The notes: generated by a model from the sequence alone, not told the origin. Positions 44,471 to 57,770 are shown, counted from the first letter of the stretch. The stretch: 64,000 bases of DNA from Brasenia schreberi (GCA_036023115.1 JAYKKT010000046.1:2430501-2494500); one strand, 5' to 3'. Numbers and translations: made by a program.

Positions 44471-46000
44471 GAACTTTTCATACTTGACCGCTCAATGAAT
44501 CTTGTACATATTCACTGCCCAACACTAGGACCATAAAATATAGTATGTCTCATTGTTGATCTATAATATTTATCTTTCAACTTTAATGTTATCTTGTGAT
44601 ATACACTACCAATTATCCAAACAAATTGCAAGTAAGCAAACCCATTTTAACCTGCATTAGTCCTGTAAATACGAAACTAAATTCAAGCCCACACCAAGCG
44701 TGCTCAATACTGGAGTCTCAATCGTCACCAAATCGAAGCCCAAACCAGGTGGGCTCAGTACATGGATTCTTAATCGCCATGGTGCTCTACATTATAGTTT
44801 TACTCAAAAGGCTAAAAAAAAAATGGTAATACAGCAGCCAACTGTAGAATCAGCTTTACCAACACGGTTACAAAGGAGGGTGCATGGCAAGCCGGTTCGC
44901 GTATGGTCAAATGACAAATAACCCTTTCCACTAAGTCCAAATGCCGGGAGATAAATCTGCAGACATGAAGGTAAAGTGGTCATTTGTGGAGAAATTAGGG
45001 CAAATTGGCACCACAATTTATGAGAGGATGATTGGGGCTTGTCCATGCACTGCGAACTGTGTATGCCCCCGGCGACAAGAGTTGGTAACTACAGACTTTG
45101 GATTCTCCCGTTGAAAGAGGAACTACCCTTTATAAACAAGCCAAATTCAACTTTGAAATTCCGAAAGTCTCATTCCTGATTCTTCATCAGCTTTACAATA
45201 TAAAAAGCACGAGATCTCAATCACATGGGTAGTAAATTTAACGCCAATGTCACGTTAAAAATATCCAGGTGCAGCAGGTCGCATTGGTCACCGACCCGAG
45301 CGGCTGAGAAAGACGCACCTGTGGCCTAAAATGATGAGAAATTTAAATTCTCTTCCGTTAAAACCACCAAAGCCTGACAACCTATCGTTATCAGTACTTG
45401 TAAAATGTCCTATGTGGGGCAGCAAATAACAAGTATGATCCGCAGAGTTGTCTCTCACAGGGACACAGCAGTTTGTACTCGTATCGTGTCCTATCTGGGA
45501 ATCTATACACTTCGTATCCTTTTCACTGTGTCCAGCTGACATAGCTCACTGGATGGGATTCGTTAAAAACCTGAAAAAACATGGATTTCCCCGTTCCAGG
45601 GATAAGACACGACCTCGAGTCCACCTCTACAGATTGGGAAGCGAAGTTCATTCAAGTAAATAATCTTTGCATATAATAAAAACCAGAATTGCATGCTTCA
45701 GACAATTCAATAATTCAAACCATGCAATGATCAAGCTGCACCTTGATGAAAATCTATCCAAGCTACCGAAGATCAATCAGCAGATTCACTTTCTTTAACC
45801 TCGATGATACCAAAACATCCAAGGCCATTATCGCTTATCAGAATAGTGTCAATTGTGACTGCAGAAGAAGACATAAGGAGGTTCGCGCGCCAGCTCAGGC
45901 ACAACCAAGTTGAAAAGAAAGCACCGAAGGCAAAGCCACCTAAATCATATCAGGAATTGACTGTGGATCATACATAAGACAGCATGTTGCATTGTCAACT
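44471..46000. other. Intergenic stretch
   Basis: I see no gene. The open frames at 44596-45663 overlap on both strands and carry no domain I recognise. The right part should lead into the 3' UTR of the RUNKEL-type gene. Confidence 0.4.
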
Positions 46001-46345
46001 AAAAGAATGTAAAAAGTACACTACTAGAACAACATTTTATACATAACTGAATAGGTACAACACTGATGGTTCTGAATTATTGCCAATGGACAACATGCAG
46101 GAAACCGCCGCCTTAATAAAGAGCAGGCGGACCGAAGCGAATGAGAAAGCTTCCATAGTATCTGCAGGAATGACAATCTTTTGAGCGCATACATTGATGT
46201 AAGGACGCTTTGACCCATTTCATAAGAGGTGGAAATTCATTAGAATCAAGGAACCTGTGCATAAACCAGCTCCATCGAAGTCCTGCAGTTGGAGCAAGAT
46301 GCAACAGATGACTGGAACTTAATTGATATCAAGCAACAGAAGTCA
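46001..46345 (-). other. Probable 3' UTR of the RUNKEL-type gene
   Basis: This lies directly after the stop codon at 46346-46348. The small open frames here have no domain. Confidence 0.45.
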
Positions 46346-49300
46346 TCAACAGCGAGGAAAGCGACCCAGCTCTAAACAAACAGCTGAAGCAGCATCAGAC
46401 AGATGTGGTATTGTTGAGCTCTTAAGATTAGAAGCTAGAGTTTTGATTCTCATAATCTCTGCTCCGGATATGGATAGAATCATTGCTTGAGACCGATATT
46501 CCTGGCAAGCCAAACTAAGAGTATGCAGTAGGCGGAGCAATACCAGACCATATACACCTGGCTCTGGACCATGGCAGCGGATGCGGCAAGATTCAAGGAC
46601 GTTAATGATAGTTGAAGTGTTGGTAAGCATCCCAGTAGTTGCTTCCCGACTTGCTGCCTTTAGCAGCAACGTTACACACTCTGATGCCAAATCTGCAACT
46701 TGTGCTTCAGGGTGTCCACTAAGATTTAGAAAGACGCTCATGTTGCAACCAAAATCAGATATATCTCCAACGCACTGATGCTGATCAGATAAACCAACAG
46801 CAGCAGTTCCATCGCTTAAAAGGGAGAGTTCTTTTATTTGGTTAATTATCCTCCCACCAAGTCCTCGCATAATGAAGGCCTTGCACAGACCAAGGGTTGG
46901 CTCAAGGAAGTCTTCCATCTGCTTTGCATTCACAAACTCCAGTAGATTTGCTATTCTACTCACGACTCTCAACTCGGAGAGAATCTTAGTTTCCATTTCA
47001 GGGGCAGAAGCCAGGGACAGGCATAGCTTCACATTGTTTACATTTGCACAAGAAAGGTCACTCAGTAGAAAGTCAAAGCATCGGGAAACCATCTTCAAAT
47101 GTAATAAATCAGAAACTTGTGCAAAATTAAATTCCAAAAGCATAACCAATAGCTTCTGAGCATAAGCAGGAATGGGGTCCTCGTCCTCTACCAAAATAGG
47201 GTACAGAGGAAGAAAATGAGTACCACAAATAGATTTTAGATCCTTCCATGTTTGGTCATTTTCTGGTTCTGATAAAGGTGGCATGTCATTCAGAAAAACA
47301 GCAATCAAATCAAATATTATTTTCAAACATAAGAACCTAGCATCCCCATCTTTGTTTCCCTTGTATAGAACAGCAAGGCTTGGAAGAATTTTGCTGATAA
47401 AAATATGAGAATGCTCCAGAACAGTGGAAGGCTCCAAGGTTACAGATTCCAGAATTCTGAGTAGAGTTATTTGAAAATCATCTTTTCCCTGCCCAACACA
47501 TGAAATAAATCAATAGAAGATTTACATAGACAATGGAAAAGAATTAGAAAAAATCAAAAACAAAAAATAGTTGAAAAATAACTCATTGACTACAAAAGAT
47601 CACTTCATTTTATATAAGATTGATTGAAAGTTTCAGATCAGTCAAAGAAGCCAGGTTACATAACAAGCTGTCGACAAGTTATTTAAATAATAAAAAATCT
47701 CAACCTCCAAAAGAAACAAAGAATCCTGCCATGATATTTTTAGATCTTGACTACGGCATAGGATACAAAGCTGCATGATTGAATCTTCACTCACATGCCA
47801 TTTTGCTAAAAAACCAGCAAGCAAGAGAGGCACAAGCTAAAAGAGCAAATGCTATGATAAACAAGTCTTCTCATGGTAATGTGAAAATCAAGGATTATGA
47901 CTCAAATTCACAGAAAGCATAGAACATTTGCTAGATCAAGGTAATAGATGTAATAATTGGATAGGAATGGTTATACTGAGAGTCATTTTTGGTAACTTAT
48001 TGTATATGTAATGTACTGATTGCATCATCGCCAATAAAAGCAAACCCTCAAGCTGAAAAGGAAACAAGAAAATATAGATGCCACGTCTTCATACCTGGAA
48101 ACTGGATGATTCTAATAACTTCAGAAACACCACCAGCTGCTCTAACACCCGATGGTTTGCAACTATGTTTTTAAAAGCAAAGCTTCCAAGAAGATGGAGG
48201 ATGACAGAAAATAAATGGATGTTGATCTTTGGATGAGCTCGACTTGACACTGTACTGGTTTGCCCGTGCCTTTTGCCACCTTGTTGCTGTTGAATATCAC
48301 TAGCCACAGCTTCAAGTATTCCAGGCACAGTACTGGCCACTACTTGAACAAAAGCCTCTACACACTGCTGAACATAGCTACCTTTTTCTTTCACTAATCT
48401 GTCCACAACTGACAGTAACTTTCCACTGCAAAAGATTGGCAGCCACCTACGTCCACTTCTGCATAGAAGAGCCACAAGTATGAAAGCTTTGCCACGCAAA
48501 ACTTCAGTACCTTGTTCAATAAGAGAAATGAGAAAAGGAACCAAAAATTTATCTTCTGAAAGAGATACAAGGTGCCGGCCCATATTAGAGAACATGTGGC
48601 TTCCCAGCATTGCCATATTCAGAAGATTTATGCTAATTTGTTGCTCACGAGGGCTCTCCTTAGCAAAGCTAGCTGTAATATCTTTGAAGGATACTCTGTC
48701 TACGACTGATTGAATACTTGGAGGACTGAAACGAACCAAACGTACCAGACAAGATCCAGCAGTTAAACGCATACTTTCCTGTTTCCCAGTGGCCTTAAAT
48801 ATGTAACAGAGATTACTTATGACTTCCTGACTGGTGAACCGGGCAGCCCAATCTGCACCTTGACTGCAGACATTTTCAATTGTTCTCAAAGCATAAAGTT
48901 GTGTTATATCATCTTCTCCTTTACGTAACATGGATGAAATTAGCGCAATAACCGGGCCAGGGACCTGTTTAAGAACAAAAAACAGAGATGACAAACATAA
49001 AATTCCAATCATATAGCAGAAGCTAAAGATGACAAAAAGAGCTTTTGATTTCATACACATAAATTTCTACAAACAATGTTTTAGGGAAAAAAGGTTAAAA
49101 AGGCATGAATTGAAATCATATTAAAATGTACCTGCCAACTGGAAGCAGATCGACAATCTTTTGCCGGAGATGTAAGGCCACCACAATCCCTTGAACAATT
49201 TTCATTTTGTGTAGAAATGTAAAATACCAACTCACCTAAAGCAGCCATAGCATATCTCCTCACCTTTTCCTGCTTATCTCTAAGACAATCAGCCAATGCT

Positions 49301-52300
49301 CCAATAATCCCAGAGGCCGCCAAATCAATTTCTATAGAAGTAGAGTGGCGAATCAGCAAGCCAATTACTGAAACAAGCTGAACACGAAGAGAAGAAGCTT
49401 TTGAGAGCCTTAGCATCTTTACAAGCATTGACATTATTGAGCTATTTGTTAAAATGTTAGCAGCATCTGCATGTCCACTCAAAATCTCAAGGTACTTGAT
49501 TGTGTTCTGTTTTTCTGTTGGAGAGGCATTTCCACTCACACAAGCTGAGATACGACTCAAGAGACCATCTAGTTGTTCAGAAGACAGTTTGACAAACTCA
49601 GTTACTGCAGGGGCACTAAAAGGAAGGACAGGCATTGCCTCTTGGGCTTTATCACATTTCCTGCTAGGCATTATTGGCCGGACAGAAAGATCAGAAGTGT
49701 GCCAAAGCACTTGCGAGAGATTACTACTCGACATGGATGAATCTGAACCATTTGCAAGCACCGAATCTAATTTTTGCATCTCTGCACCATTCCGAGCAAT
49801 TCTCTTTTGAATGTTTACGTTAGGGGTGGTAGTTGAAACTTCAGCAGGCAAAGAACCTGATTCCTCTTCACATACTTCCATATCATCTGGTGAGGGATCT
49901 GCGTTGCTAGGACTTTTACTCGACAGTTCAGCTTTTTCATTGTCTATAGCTTGCAAAGGAAGTTTAGCAACTGAAGGAAGACAACTAGGTACAGGAATAT
50001 CATTTCCATTAGAATCATCCGGCATGGCATCCTCATTGTGCTCACCAAAATCAAGCTCCATATCATTGTTCTCTATTTTAACTTCATTAACACATTCTGA
50101 ACCTTTTGCTAAATGGCGCCGGTAGTTTTCATTCTCATTCTCTCTCTGCAAATTTTTCTTTGCAATCCTTGAGAGCCTGAGAATATTAGCTCCCTTCGCT
50201 GCAGTACGTGCATCCCTTTGCTTCTCACTAACCTTCTGCAAACCTTTTGTCTGCAACCTTTTAGAACTGGGTGGAGTCTTGGAAGAAGACTCAAAGGCTT
50301 TTGTGGCGGATAATTCTGAGTTCTCATCATGTTTAAGAATTCTGTTAGGGTTCTTCAGCCCATGATTTGAGCTTGACCTCTGAGAATGAGGTTTCTCAAC
50401 GTTCCTTTCAGAAAGATATGGCCTCCGAGACATGTCAACCATATTGCTAAAAGCAGGCTGAGAAGGAAGAGGCAAAGCCTTAATTTGTGTTCGCCAGAAA
50501 CCATGACAACACAGCTCGGACCAATGAATTCTTTCAGCTGGATCCTTTACCAGTAGACAGTTAACCAAATCGCTGAAGGTTTTAGATGCGTGACCAGGTA
50601 GAGGTGGCACTGGGTCAGATAGAATAGACTCCACCAACACAGTGAATTCATCAGCCACAAAGGGTGGTCTTCCGGCATAACATTCATAAAGAACACAGCC
50701 TAGTGCCCAAAGATCGGAAGCATATGAGTGAACTCCACCTTCTTGAAATAATTCAGGTGCCATATAACATGGAGTCCCACGCTTTGCTTGAGGCAGCTAA
50801 TACAAGACACAAAATGCTGTTAGGTACTTAAGGTATTTAAGACACGGCAGTCATGTTATGAGAAAACATGGAAAAGAAAAAGTTTGGTTATTCAGGCTAC
50901 TGACTTGAGAAAGCGAACATTTTGATATATCGCTTAGTCTTCTGGCAAGTCCGAAGTCACATAGCTGAAAATAAAGACACTCATAAAATTAGAGAACAAC
51001 AAAAGTGCAGACATATGTATGGATTTGACATGAACAAGTAGTAAGCCGCCAAGTAGATATTTGAATGTCAGTAAATATCTCCATCCGTACATATGATAAA
51101 AGTTTATATACATACATTATATATTTATACATATATTCACATGAATCATTTCACAAGATAGCCAAAAGTAGAAAGAAAAAGGAGGGGACAGTTGAGACTG
51201 GAAAGAGAACAGAAAAGGTTATGAATCTTCAACTGAAGTATTAAATAAAGAGAGGTAATCTGTAAAAACCTAGTTTATATATGTTAAAATTTTTGTTTAA
51301 ATGAGAAGGATATCTGAATTGGAGATATTATGCATTCATCATGTGGTACGCACTTGAAGAACAAAAGGCATTTATAATGCTAAACATATAAAAGGTAGCT
51401 TATAAGTACCGAGCTCTTTATATTTCAAAATCCATGGTCTGTCAAAATCTTCACACATCATGTGTAATAGCATTAGATATTTTAAAATTCAAAAATAACC
51501 ATATCTCATTCTTGTAAACCGTTGACAGATGGGCAAATATGAGCCGAGCCTCTACAGGAGTTCAAGAAGCATGAGTTGTAACAAAAATTAAAGCTGTGAA
51601 TTAGCAAAACAACAACAACAACAACTAAGCCTTTTCCCATACTAGATGGGGTCGGTGGTGAATTAGCATTTCATGCAATATAAATCTTGCTGGGCGTCCC
51701 ATTTTCCCATTCCATTTAGATATATCTGATAGATTTAGGCCAACAAAATGAAGCAAATAGTCATCCAATGAAATATGAGTTACCTTGACTCGCCCATTCT
51801 CATCTAGTAGAACGTTTGATGGCTTTAGGTCGGAATAAATGATACCTTCTGAATGCAAGAACCTGCAAGGAAGACCTTAAATTAGCAGTTATAAATACAG
51901 CAAGTTTTAGGGAAAGTGAACATTACTGCAGTCCAAACACAAGATCACGAGCAATATCATGTACAGATTCTTCTGGAAGCCGGCAATCCTACAGCACAAG
52001 ATATTTACTGAATCAGATAATAATCAATTTGGTAAAGCACAAACAGAAAACACATGTAGTCATTGGATATGAAAATATTATATGTATCTGAAAAGCACTA
52101 CCAAATCATTAAACAGGATGGCATTTCATAAGACTTTCAGACACCCGGTGCGAGGACCTAGAGCATTGACTGTTAGAAGGGATAGCTCACAAAAGATTAC
52201 TAATATCAAAAGAAGTGACCGAGTATATTGGAAGATTTGAGCATTTCTTTTATGGAAGCAAGTAGTGACTTGTGTCAGTTCGTGCTTGAGAGAGAGAGAG

Positions 52301-55300
52301 AGAGTTGAAGTTACAAGGATAGCATTGGCATGTTTTCCTTGTGCACAAGTACCGTCTGTTCTTTGCTTCCATACTCAAACATGTCATATGATAAAAGATC
52401 TCTGGCCATACATGCAACAAGCTATGATATATAGGAATCATAATACAAATGTTTCAGATGGAACTGGTAATTGATGAACCATGTGATAGGTAATAAAGAT
52501 GATCGAGAATTACCTGTCTTAGAAGGGACATAAGATCTCCTCCAACACAATATTCTAAAACCAGCCATAAATGTGCGGAAGTTTCATACCTGATAAACAG
52601 ACGACCACCAGACATTTGGACCATAATAACATTTGAAAACACAAACAATAAGATACATGATACATACCACTGTCGGAGTGTTTATAAAATATAACAGCAG
52701 AGTAGGAACATGAATATAAGTCACAAGAATGAACTTACCATTCATAAAATTTAAGAATATTAGGATGATCCAGTGAATGTAGAATCCTTACCTACATGAA
52801 AAAAAATGAAAATTTAATAGAAGGGATATTACATGACAGAAAAGACAAGAAGCCACTTTTCACGACAATGAGCAGTAAGTTCTGGCATAGTTTCAAAAAT
52901 CAATAGGTTCACTCTATGATTTGGCCACAATCATCCACTCATTGACTCAATCCAATGAATGACCAGATTTTCAGCAAAGCTCAGCCGAGCTGTGCTTAAA
53001 TATCACTTTCTTATAACACTACCATAACTACGTGAAATATGAATCAGAAAAGATACAAAGCCACTTTCCACCACAATGAGCAGTAAGTTATGGCATTGTT
53101 CACAAAATCAACAGGTTCACTCCATGATTTGGCCACAATCATCCACTCATTGAGTCAATCCAATGAGTGACCAGATTTCCAGCAAAGCCCAGCCAATCCG
53201 TGGTTAAATATAACTTTCTTATAACCCTACCATACTACGTACATATATGATATATATTATTTTTACATCAATTAGTACATATATAAGAGAAAATATATGA
53301 TGAGCAACATAACTAACAAAAGTTATATGGTGTACATATATAAATCAAGCTAAATAATGACACCGTAACCATCTCAGGTGCAGAGCCTACTTATGGCAAT
53401 AAACTGGATGTTACATGAGGCATGAAAATAAGATTGGCATACATGTTATAGTCTCATATGTCATCATATGTTGAAGAAAGACAAACAAATAGTTGTATTC
53501 AAATGCTGCACAAACTCAAAAGAGTCTCGATTTACATAAATTTTATATAGTGATTCCTGTTCAATCACCTTGGCAGAATATACTGTTTGGACTTGCACCT
53601 CTATGAGATGAAACCAAATCCTAAGACCATGCAGACATTCTTCGTCTTTTTTGCATGCATATGAAGTTTTGCCTGTAGACTTTCAAATACTAACATTATG
53701 ATCAATCTTGTAAATCAGTTGTTGGCCAGCATAAACTATATGATCAGTTTTGCATACATATGAAGTTTAGAGACATTATATACTGCCACAACAAACTTTC
53801 AAATACTAACAATATGATCAATCTTGTAAATCAGTTGTTGGCCAGCATAAAGTACAGATTGAGAATAAACCAAGTCCTGATACACTTTTGCCTGCTACGG
53901 CAAATGCATCAAACATGAAATGGACCTGCAGAAGTATCATATCTGAAACTCCAATGAATAAAAAAACATAGCTCACATACACATATCACAGAGACCTTTA
54001 GATCTCTCGTTACTCCTTGTTGCCAACTTATCATATATTCATATTATCAAGTAGCATAAATTGAGATGGAAGAGACATCTTCCCTCTTACCGACTAGAGA
54101 AGTGCTCCATCATTGTGAAATCTTCTAAAATAAAAAGAACATACACAAAAAACATAGTAGAACTTTGAACTGAAAAAAGCATAGGCAATTGCTAGCTATA
54201 GCCTACACAAATGTTTGAATGTAAGTATGTAAACCACCACACCTGATTGTTATTCTACCAGAATTATAGCTCTTGCTTAGTGTGAATAATGGAAAATACA
54301 GAAACCTGTAGACTAACTGTTTACCTGTTGTTGTAAGCAATGTCACGTGAATGCAGGTGGGGGTGCAAATGCAGGTGTAGGGACATGCCATATATAAGCA
54401 TAATTTGGGCATCCTGTTATACTTAATTGATCTCTATTTTTCTTGATTTGGAAAATATTTTTAAGAGAAATTTATGATACCTTACAATATGCTGTATTGT
54501 ATCATGGCCTACAATAAAACTGAGGCCACAACCTCATCTTAGTGTGTGTAATGGGCTTCAACTTGTATACAGATGTGGTGCCCATAACCACAACAGTCAC
54601 TCTAACTGCCCATACAGACTAGCAGGTCAATGATAGATCCATAAAAGTGAGCCATTAATTTCACGATTGTTCCTATTACCACATGATTTGCCCTTTTCTA
54701 TTGAGACTAAGAACATTATCTTCTTATTCGTGAACTGGATGTCCTCAATGCCAATGAATTTGGCACAGATGAAAACACGATACCAAATACTAAAACTGAG
54801 GCTATCATACTCTGAAAATGATGTCAATTATGACCTCTGTTAAAAGCCTGCAGGCTGATCAAAATAGTCAGGATTTGTAACCAAAATAGAAAGTAATTGG
54901 AGAAAGGTATATGAAAATTGAAAAGCCGTCGCATTTTCTTAACCTTAACTGATGTCATGTGTACCTGTCTCGATGTCATCATATCCCACCCCTAAGGACT
55001 CCAATTAGCCATAACCATATCATTCAAATCCTGGTCACATCATGTCATTTGAGCGCACTCAGAGGAATCAGCTTGATCGTAAGATTGTTCCTGTTTTCCA
55101 TGACTTGGAGCAAGGATTTAAAATCCAAAGTGACAGCTGGGGATCTCTTTCACCAATGTCATTGCGTGCAAACAGCGATGCCCTAGTTGAATGTTAGATC
55201 GGTCTCTATTTGTATCTTATCGGCATAATTGCTAGCGCTCTAAACATCCTTCAGCCAGTGAAAGTTAAGACACGGGACATAAAGCCTGAACTTGAACAAG

Positions 55301-56423
55301 TTATCCTATTCCTATCAGAGCATCCAAAGTATGAGGCCTAACAGAAACCTTGGAATATCGAAATTTCAGTTAGAAGCAGAGCAGCAGACCGGGAGTTGGA
55401 AGAGTTATCCGAGGGTTCTGACAGCAATATTCACCCGTTGTACCAGAGACACGTGTAGCATGCAAACATGCCTTTAGACGATCAAACAATCGTAATAGCG
55501 TCTGATCCAACCGGAAATCCATTAATTCAATGATCATTGGGCAAACATACAAATGGACAAAAGTTTGAGAATAGATGGTGTAGCTTCTAACAATTAACAC
55601 AATCAAAAACTATTGGGGATTCACTGCCCACTCCTTGCGAAACCATGCCTTGTTAATTGGGTTCAACCACACTCTCCTCTTGTTAAAGTGCCCATCAAGC
55701 AAATCATTGTGCATCAGCAGTCGCTTCCTCGACGAAGATAAAACCGTAAAGCGATTAGCGAACACCGGCAGAGAGATGTGCACTTGGAACGGTATCAACG
55801 GCCAGCATACCTTTAATCATTTCTGTTTGATCTTCGAACTCCTCAAAACCCTCACCGTCCAACGCCCTAAACCCATGTAACACTCCGAGGATGCCCGCAA
55901 TTTAACCAAATTTGTTTCCGAATCAGAATAGCCGTTCAAGGAAACCCCAAAACACTCGACGCTGATTTCCATTTGGTAAACCTCAACTGGACACTACATT
56001 AGGCCAGTTTTGAGAAACGACTTCAACGCTTACAAAAACGCCGGATTTCTAAACACATCGTGGTTTGCTGTAGAGCAGACTAAAAGCCCAAAAGCCAAAA
56101 GACTACACCAAGATTTTACGGAGTATTAACTCCAAGCTATCGTCCAACCCACCGCTTAGAAAGCAGAGACAAATGACTTACTTCCTGGAGAACCTTGGGT
56201 CTCTGTGATTTATCCACGCTTTTGATGGCGTAATACTCGATTGATTTCTTCTTTCGACCTTTGTAAACAATCTGTCCTAACCAGATAGATCAATGAGTAG
56301 CAATTGAAGGCAAATTATAAGAAACAAAGAACTTGCGGAATGGATCGATTGTGGGATATTGGGCGTTAATCTTACCGAGTGCTTGCTGCGACCGATCTCC
56401 TCATAGATGTGATACTGATTCAT
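46346..56423 (-). CDS. RUK: RUNKEL-type Ser/Thr protein kinase with armadillo-like repeats
   Basis: Ten coding exons with matching phases: 56423-56376, 56271-56182, 52791-52739, 52589-52514, 51988-51927, 51862-51784, 50964-50905, 50796-49132, 48964-48095 and 47488-46346. They total 4146 bases, giving 1381 aa, close to Arabidopsis RUNKEL as I recall it. Residues 1 to about 255 form the kinase: M-N-Q-Y-H-I-Y-E-E-I-G-R, Lys33 in Y-Y-A-I-K-S-V, Asp121 in I-I-Y-S-D-L-K-P-S-N, D-F-G at 139-141 and A-P-E at 169-171. The catalytic loop has Y-S-D in place of H-R-D. A charged, low-complexity middle region (about 260-560) follows. The C-terminal ~700 residues are helical HEAT/ARM-like repeats. Members bind microtubules and act at the phragmoplast in cytokinesis; ULK4 is the animal relative. 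No stop or frameshift was seen, so the gene looks intact. Confidence 0.93.
51596..51668. repeat. Target-site duplications of the 51-bp LINE tail
   Basis: GTGAATTAGCA occurs on both sides of the inserted tail with no mismatch. Confidence 0.9.
51607..51657 (-). mobile_element. 51-bp RTE LINE tail insertion in RUNKEL intron 6
   Basis: The plus strand reads (AAC)n-ACTAAGCC-TTTTCCCATACTAGATGG-GGTCGGTG, the reverse complement of the very 3' end of the RTE LINE. An 11-base direct repeat, GTGAATTAGCA, flanks it at 51596-51606 and 51658-51668, as expected for a target-primed, 5'-truncated insertion. Confidence 0.9.
52841..53240. repeat. ~208-bp tandem duplication in RUNKEL intron 2
   Basis: Both units contain GCCACTTT-ACGACAATGAGCAGTAAG (CCACC in the second), GATTTGGCCACAATCATCC and CAATGA-TGACCAGATTT. 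The units start near 52841 and 53049. Confidence 0.9.
53679..53852. repeat. ~116-bp duplication in RUNKEL intron 2
   Basis: A block from ACTTTCAAATACTAACA to TTGTTGGCCAGCATAAA is repeated almost perfectly from 53795; the spacer also repeats CATATGAAGTTT. Confidence 0.9.
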
Positions 56424-56498
56424 CCTCGATGGAGGTTTTTCTCAGATCGAATAACGGAGGAAGAAGGTCATTGATATGAGAGAGGAGAGAGAGAGAGA

Positions 56499-56507
56499 GG
56501 CGGGAAA
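56499..56507. promoter_or_regulatory. E2F-like site upstream of the RUNKEL-type gene
   Basis: GGCGGGAAA (TTTCCCGCC on the gene strand) lies 76 bases upstream of the ATG and matches the E2F consensus TTTSSCGC. An AACGG core, as in mitotic MSA elements, is at 56453-56457. Both fit cell-cycle control, but short motifs occur by chance. Confidence 0.4.
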
Positions 56508-56754
56508 TTTGAGGGGGGGGGGGAAGCATGGTGATGGGTATGTGACAGCTCATGTTCTAAAAAATCAAGATAAATGACGAAGTGCAGCCACGTGGTCCTT
56601 CGCTCTTCGTTTATTGACGTATCGGCACATTCTGCTCTGGCTTTTCCGCTTCAAACTTCGTTTTGCGTGAAATGATTTCCTAAATTGAAACCTTCTTTTT
56701 CTCTTATTCATATTTACTTTTACAGTGCCCGATTACTCGATCGGCACCCTTTTT

Positions 56755-57390
56755 CTTTCGCGAACTCCGCAGCCAAATGCACCCTCTGGATATCGAACTC
56801 ATGACCTTCCACTTGTGAGTCCACCCTGACTGTAAGCTATCATCACTCTTCGAGGATGGGCACATCATATTAACCGCTGAGGATGGTAGTCGGTAGAACA
56901 ACAACAACGAAATAAAGGTGGTCGATCCAATCCATACAGTTAACTTTTTTGGTTGTTTTGTTGATGTCAAAATCCTTTAAGATGGGTTGAATACATAGAA
57001 AGACAATTAGGAGAAATTGGGTTTTCAAAATATTAAAAAAAGAATAATATCACAAACTTGTTGAAAAGAAACAATAAAGAATGATTTAGATATTAGCACG
57101 GCACGTGATCAAGTTCTATTCAAACAAATAGTTTATATAACCAGTCTCATTATTATGAGAAAAGGTGTTAATGTCAAACACAACATATGTGATGCAATAT
57201 GGTTTTATATGTTTATAGTAGTTTGTGTTTTATTTATAAATTATAAAGTTTTAAACCATTTGCACGTACAGCATTAGCTTATTTACTAGGGTTCTTGGAC
57301 ACCCACGTTGCTGGTGGCATGTTCGATTCTTGGGACTTGCATGAGTGTGTCTTTTAGGCTAGGCCTTTCATCATAAAAAAAAGGTCTATG
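56755..57390. other. SINE-like and LINE remnants upstream of the RUNKEL-type gene
   Basis: A SINE-like head on the minus strand is at about 56765-56870 (its plus strand contains TGGATATCGAACTCATGACC). A plus-strand RTE LINE 3' remnant is at 56980-57165; it shares GAAACAATAAAGAATGATTTAG and the CATAGAAAGA word with 34030-34150. A further SINE-like B box (ATGTTCGATTCTTGGGAC) is at about 57329-57346. Confidence 0.55.
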
Positions 57391-57770
57391 ACACGATTTA
57401 ACACACGTAACTCTTTTAGTTCTCACCATACAAGAAACTCTTGGTACGGGATAAGATTATTGTGGAGATTGAAAAGAAAGAACATGTTTTTGTATAAGAT
57501 CAACAACATCATATAGGTTCATCAATAAGAACATCTCGTTGATGCTCCTCTAACAAGATTGAGAGAATTTAGATCACGAACGAAGCACCAATAAAATGAA
57601 TAAGTGACTTCCCCACATTTTGTTTCATATGGATCTTTCTATTTCTCCCTCGAAAAGAAGCTTAATGTCCTAAAGTTCGAGCTGGAGGTTTGATTTCAAT
57701 CTATTGATCTATTCTATGTCAATTTCTCATGATGAGAAAATTGTTAGTACATATGTGTTTATATCAGCAC

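Larger units (their letters stand above)
52792..56181 (-). other. RUNKEL intron 2 (3.4 kb)
   Basis: Apart from the two duplications and a GATACG-type repeat at 54430-54540 I see nothing functional. Opposing open frames at 55610-55880 are longer than their neighbours but show no domain I recognise. Confidence 0.6.

Noticed and set aside
49454..50125. Plus-strand open frames of 104-118 codons
   Set aside because: They are antisense shadows of RUNKEL exon 8.
55610..55880. Pair of overlapping open frames inside RUNKEL intron 2
   Set aside because: They are open on both strands, have no known domain, and lie in an intron whose flanking exons splice in phase.
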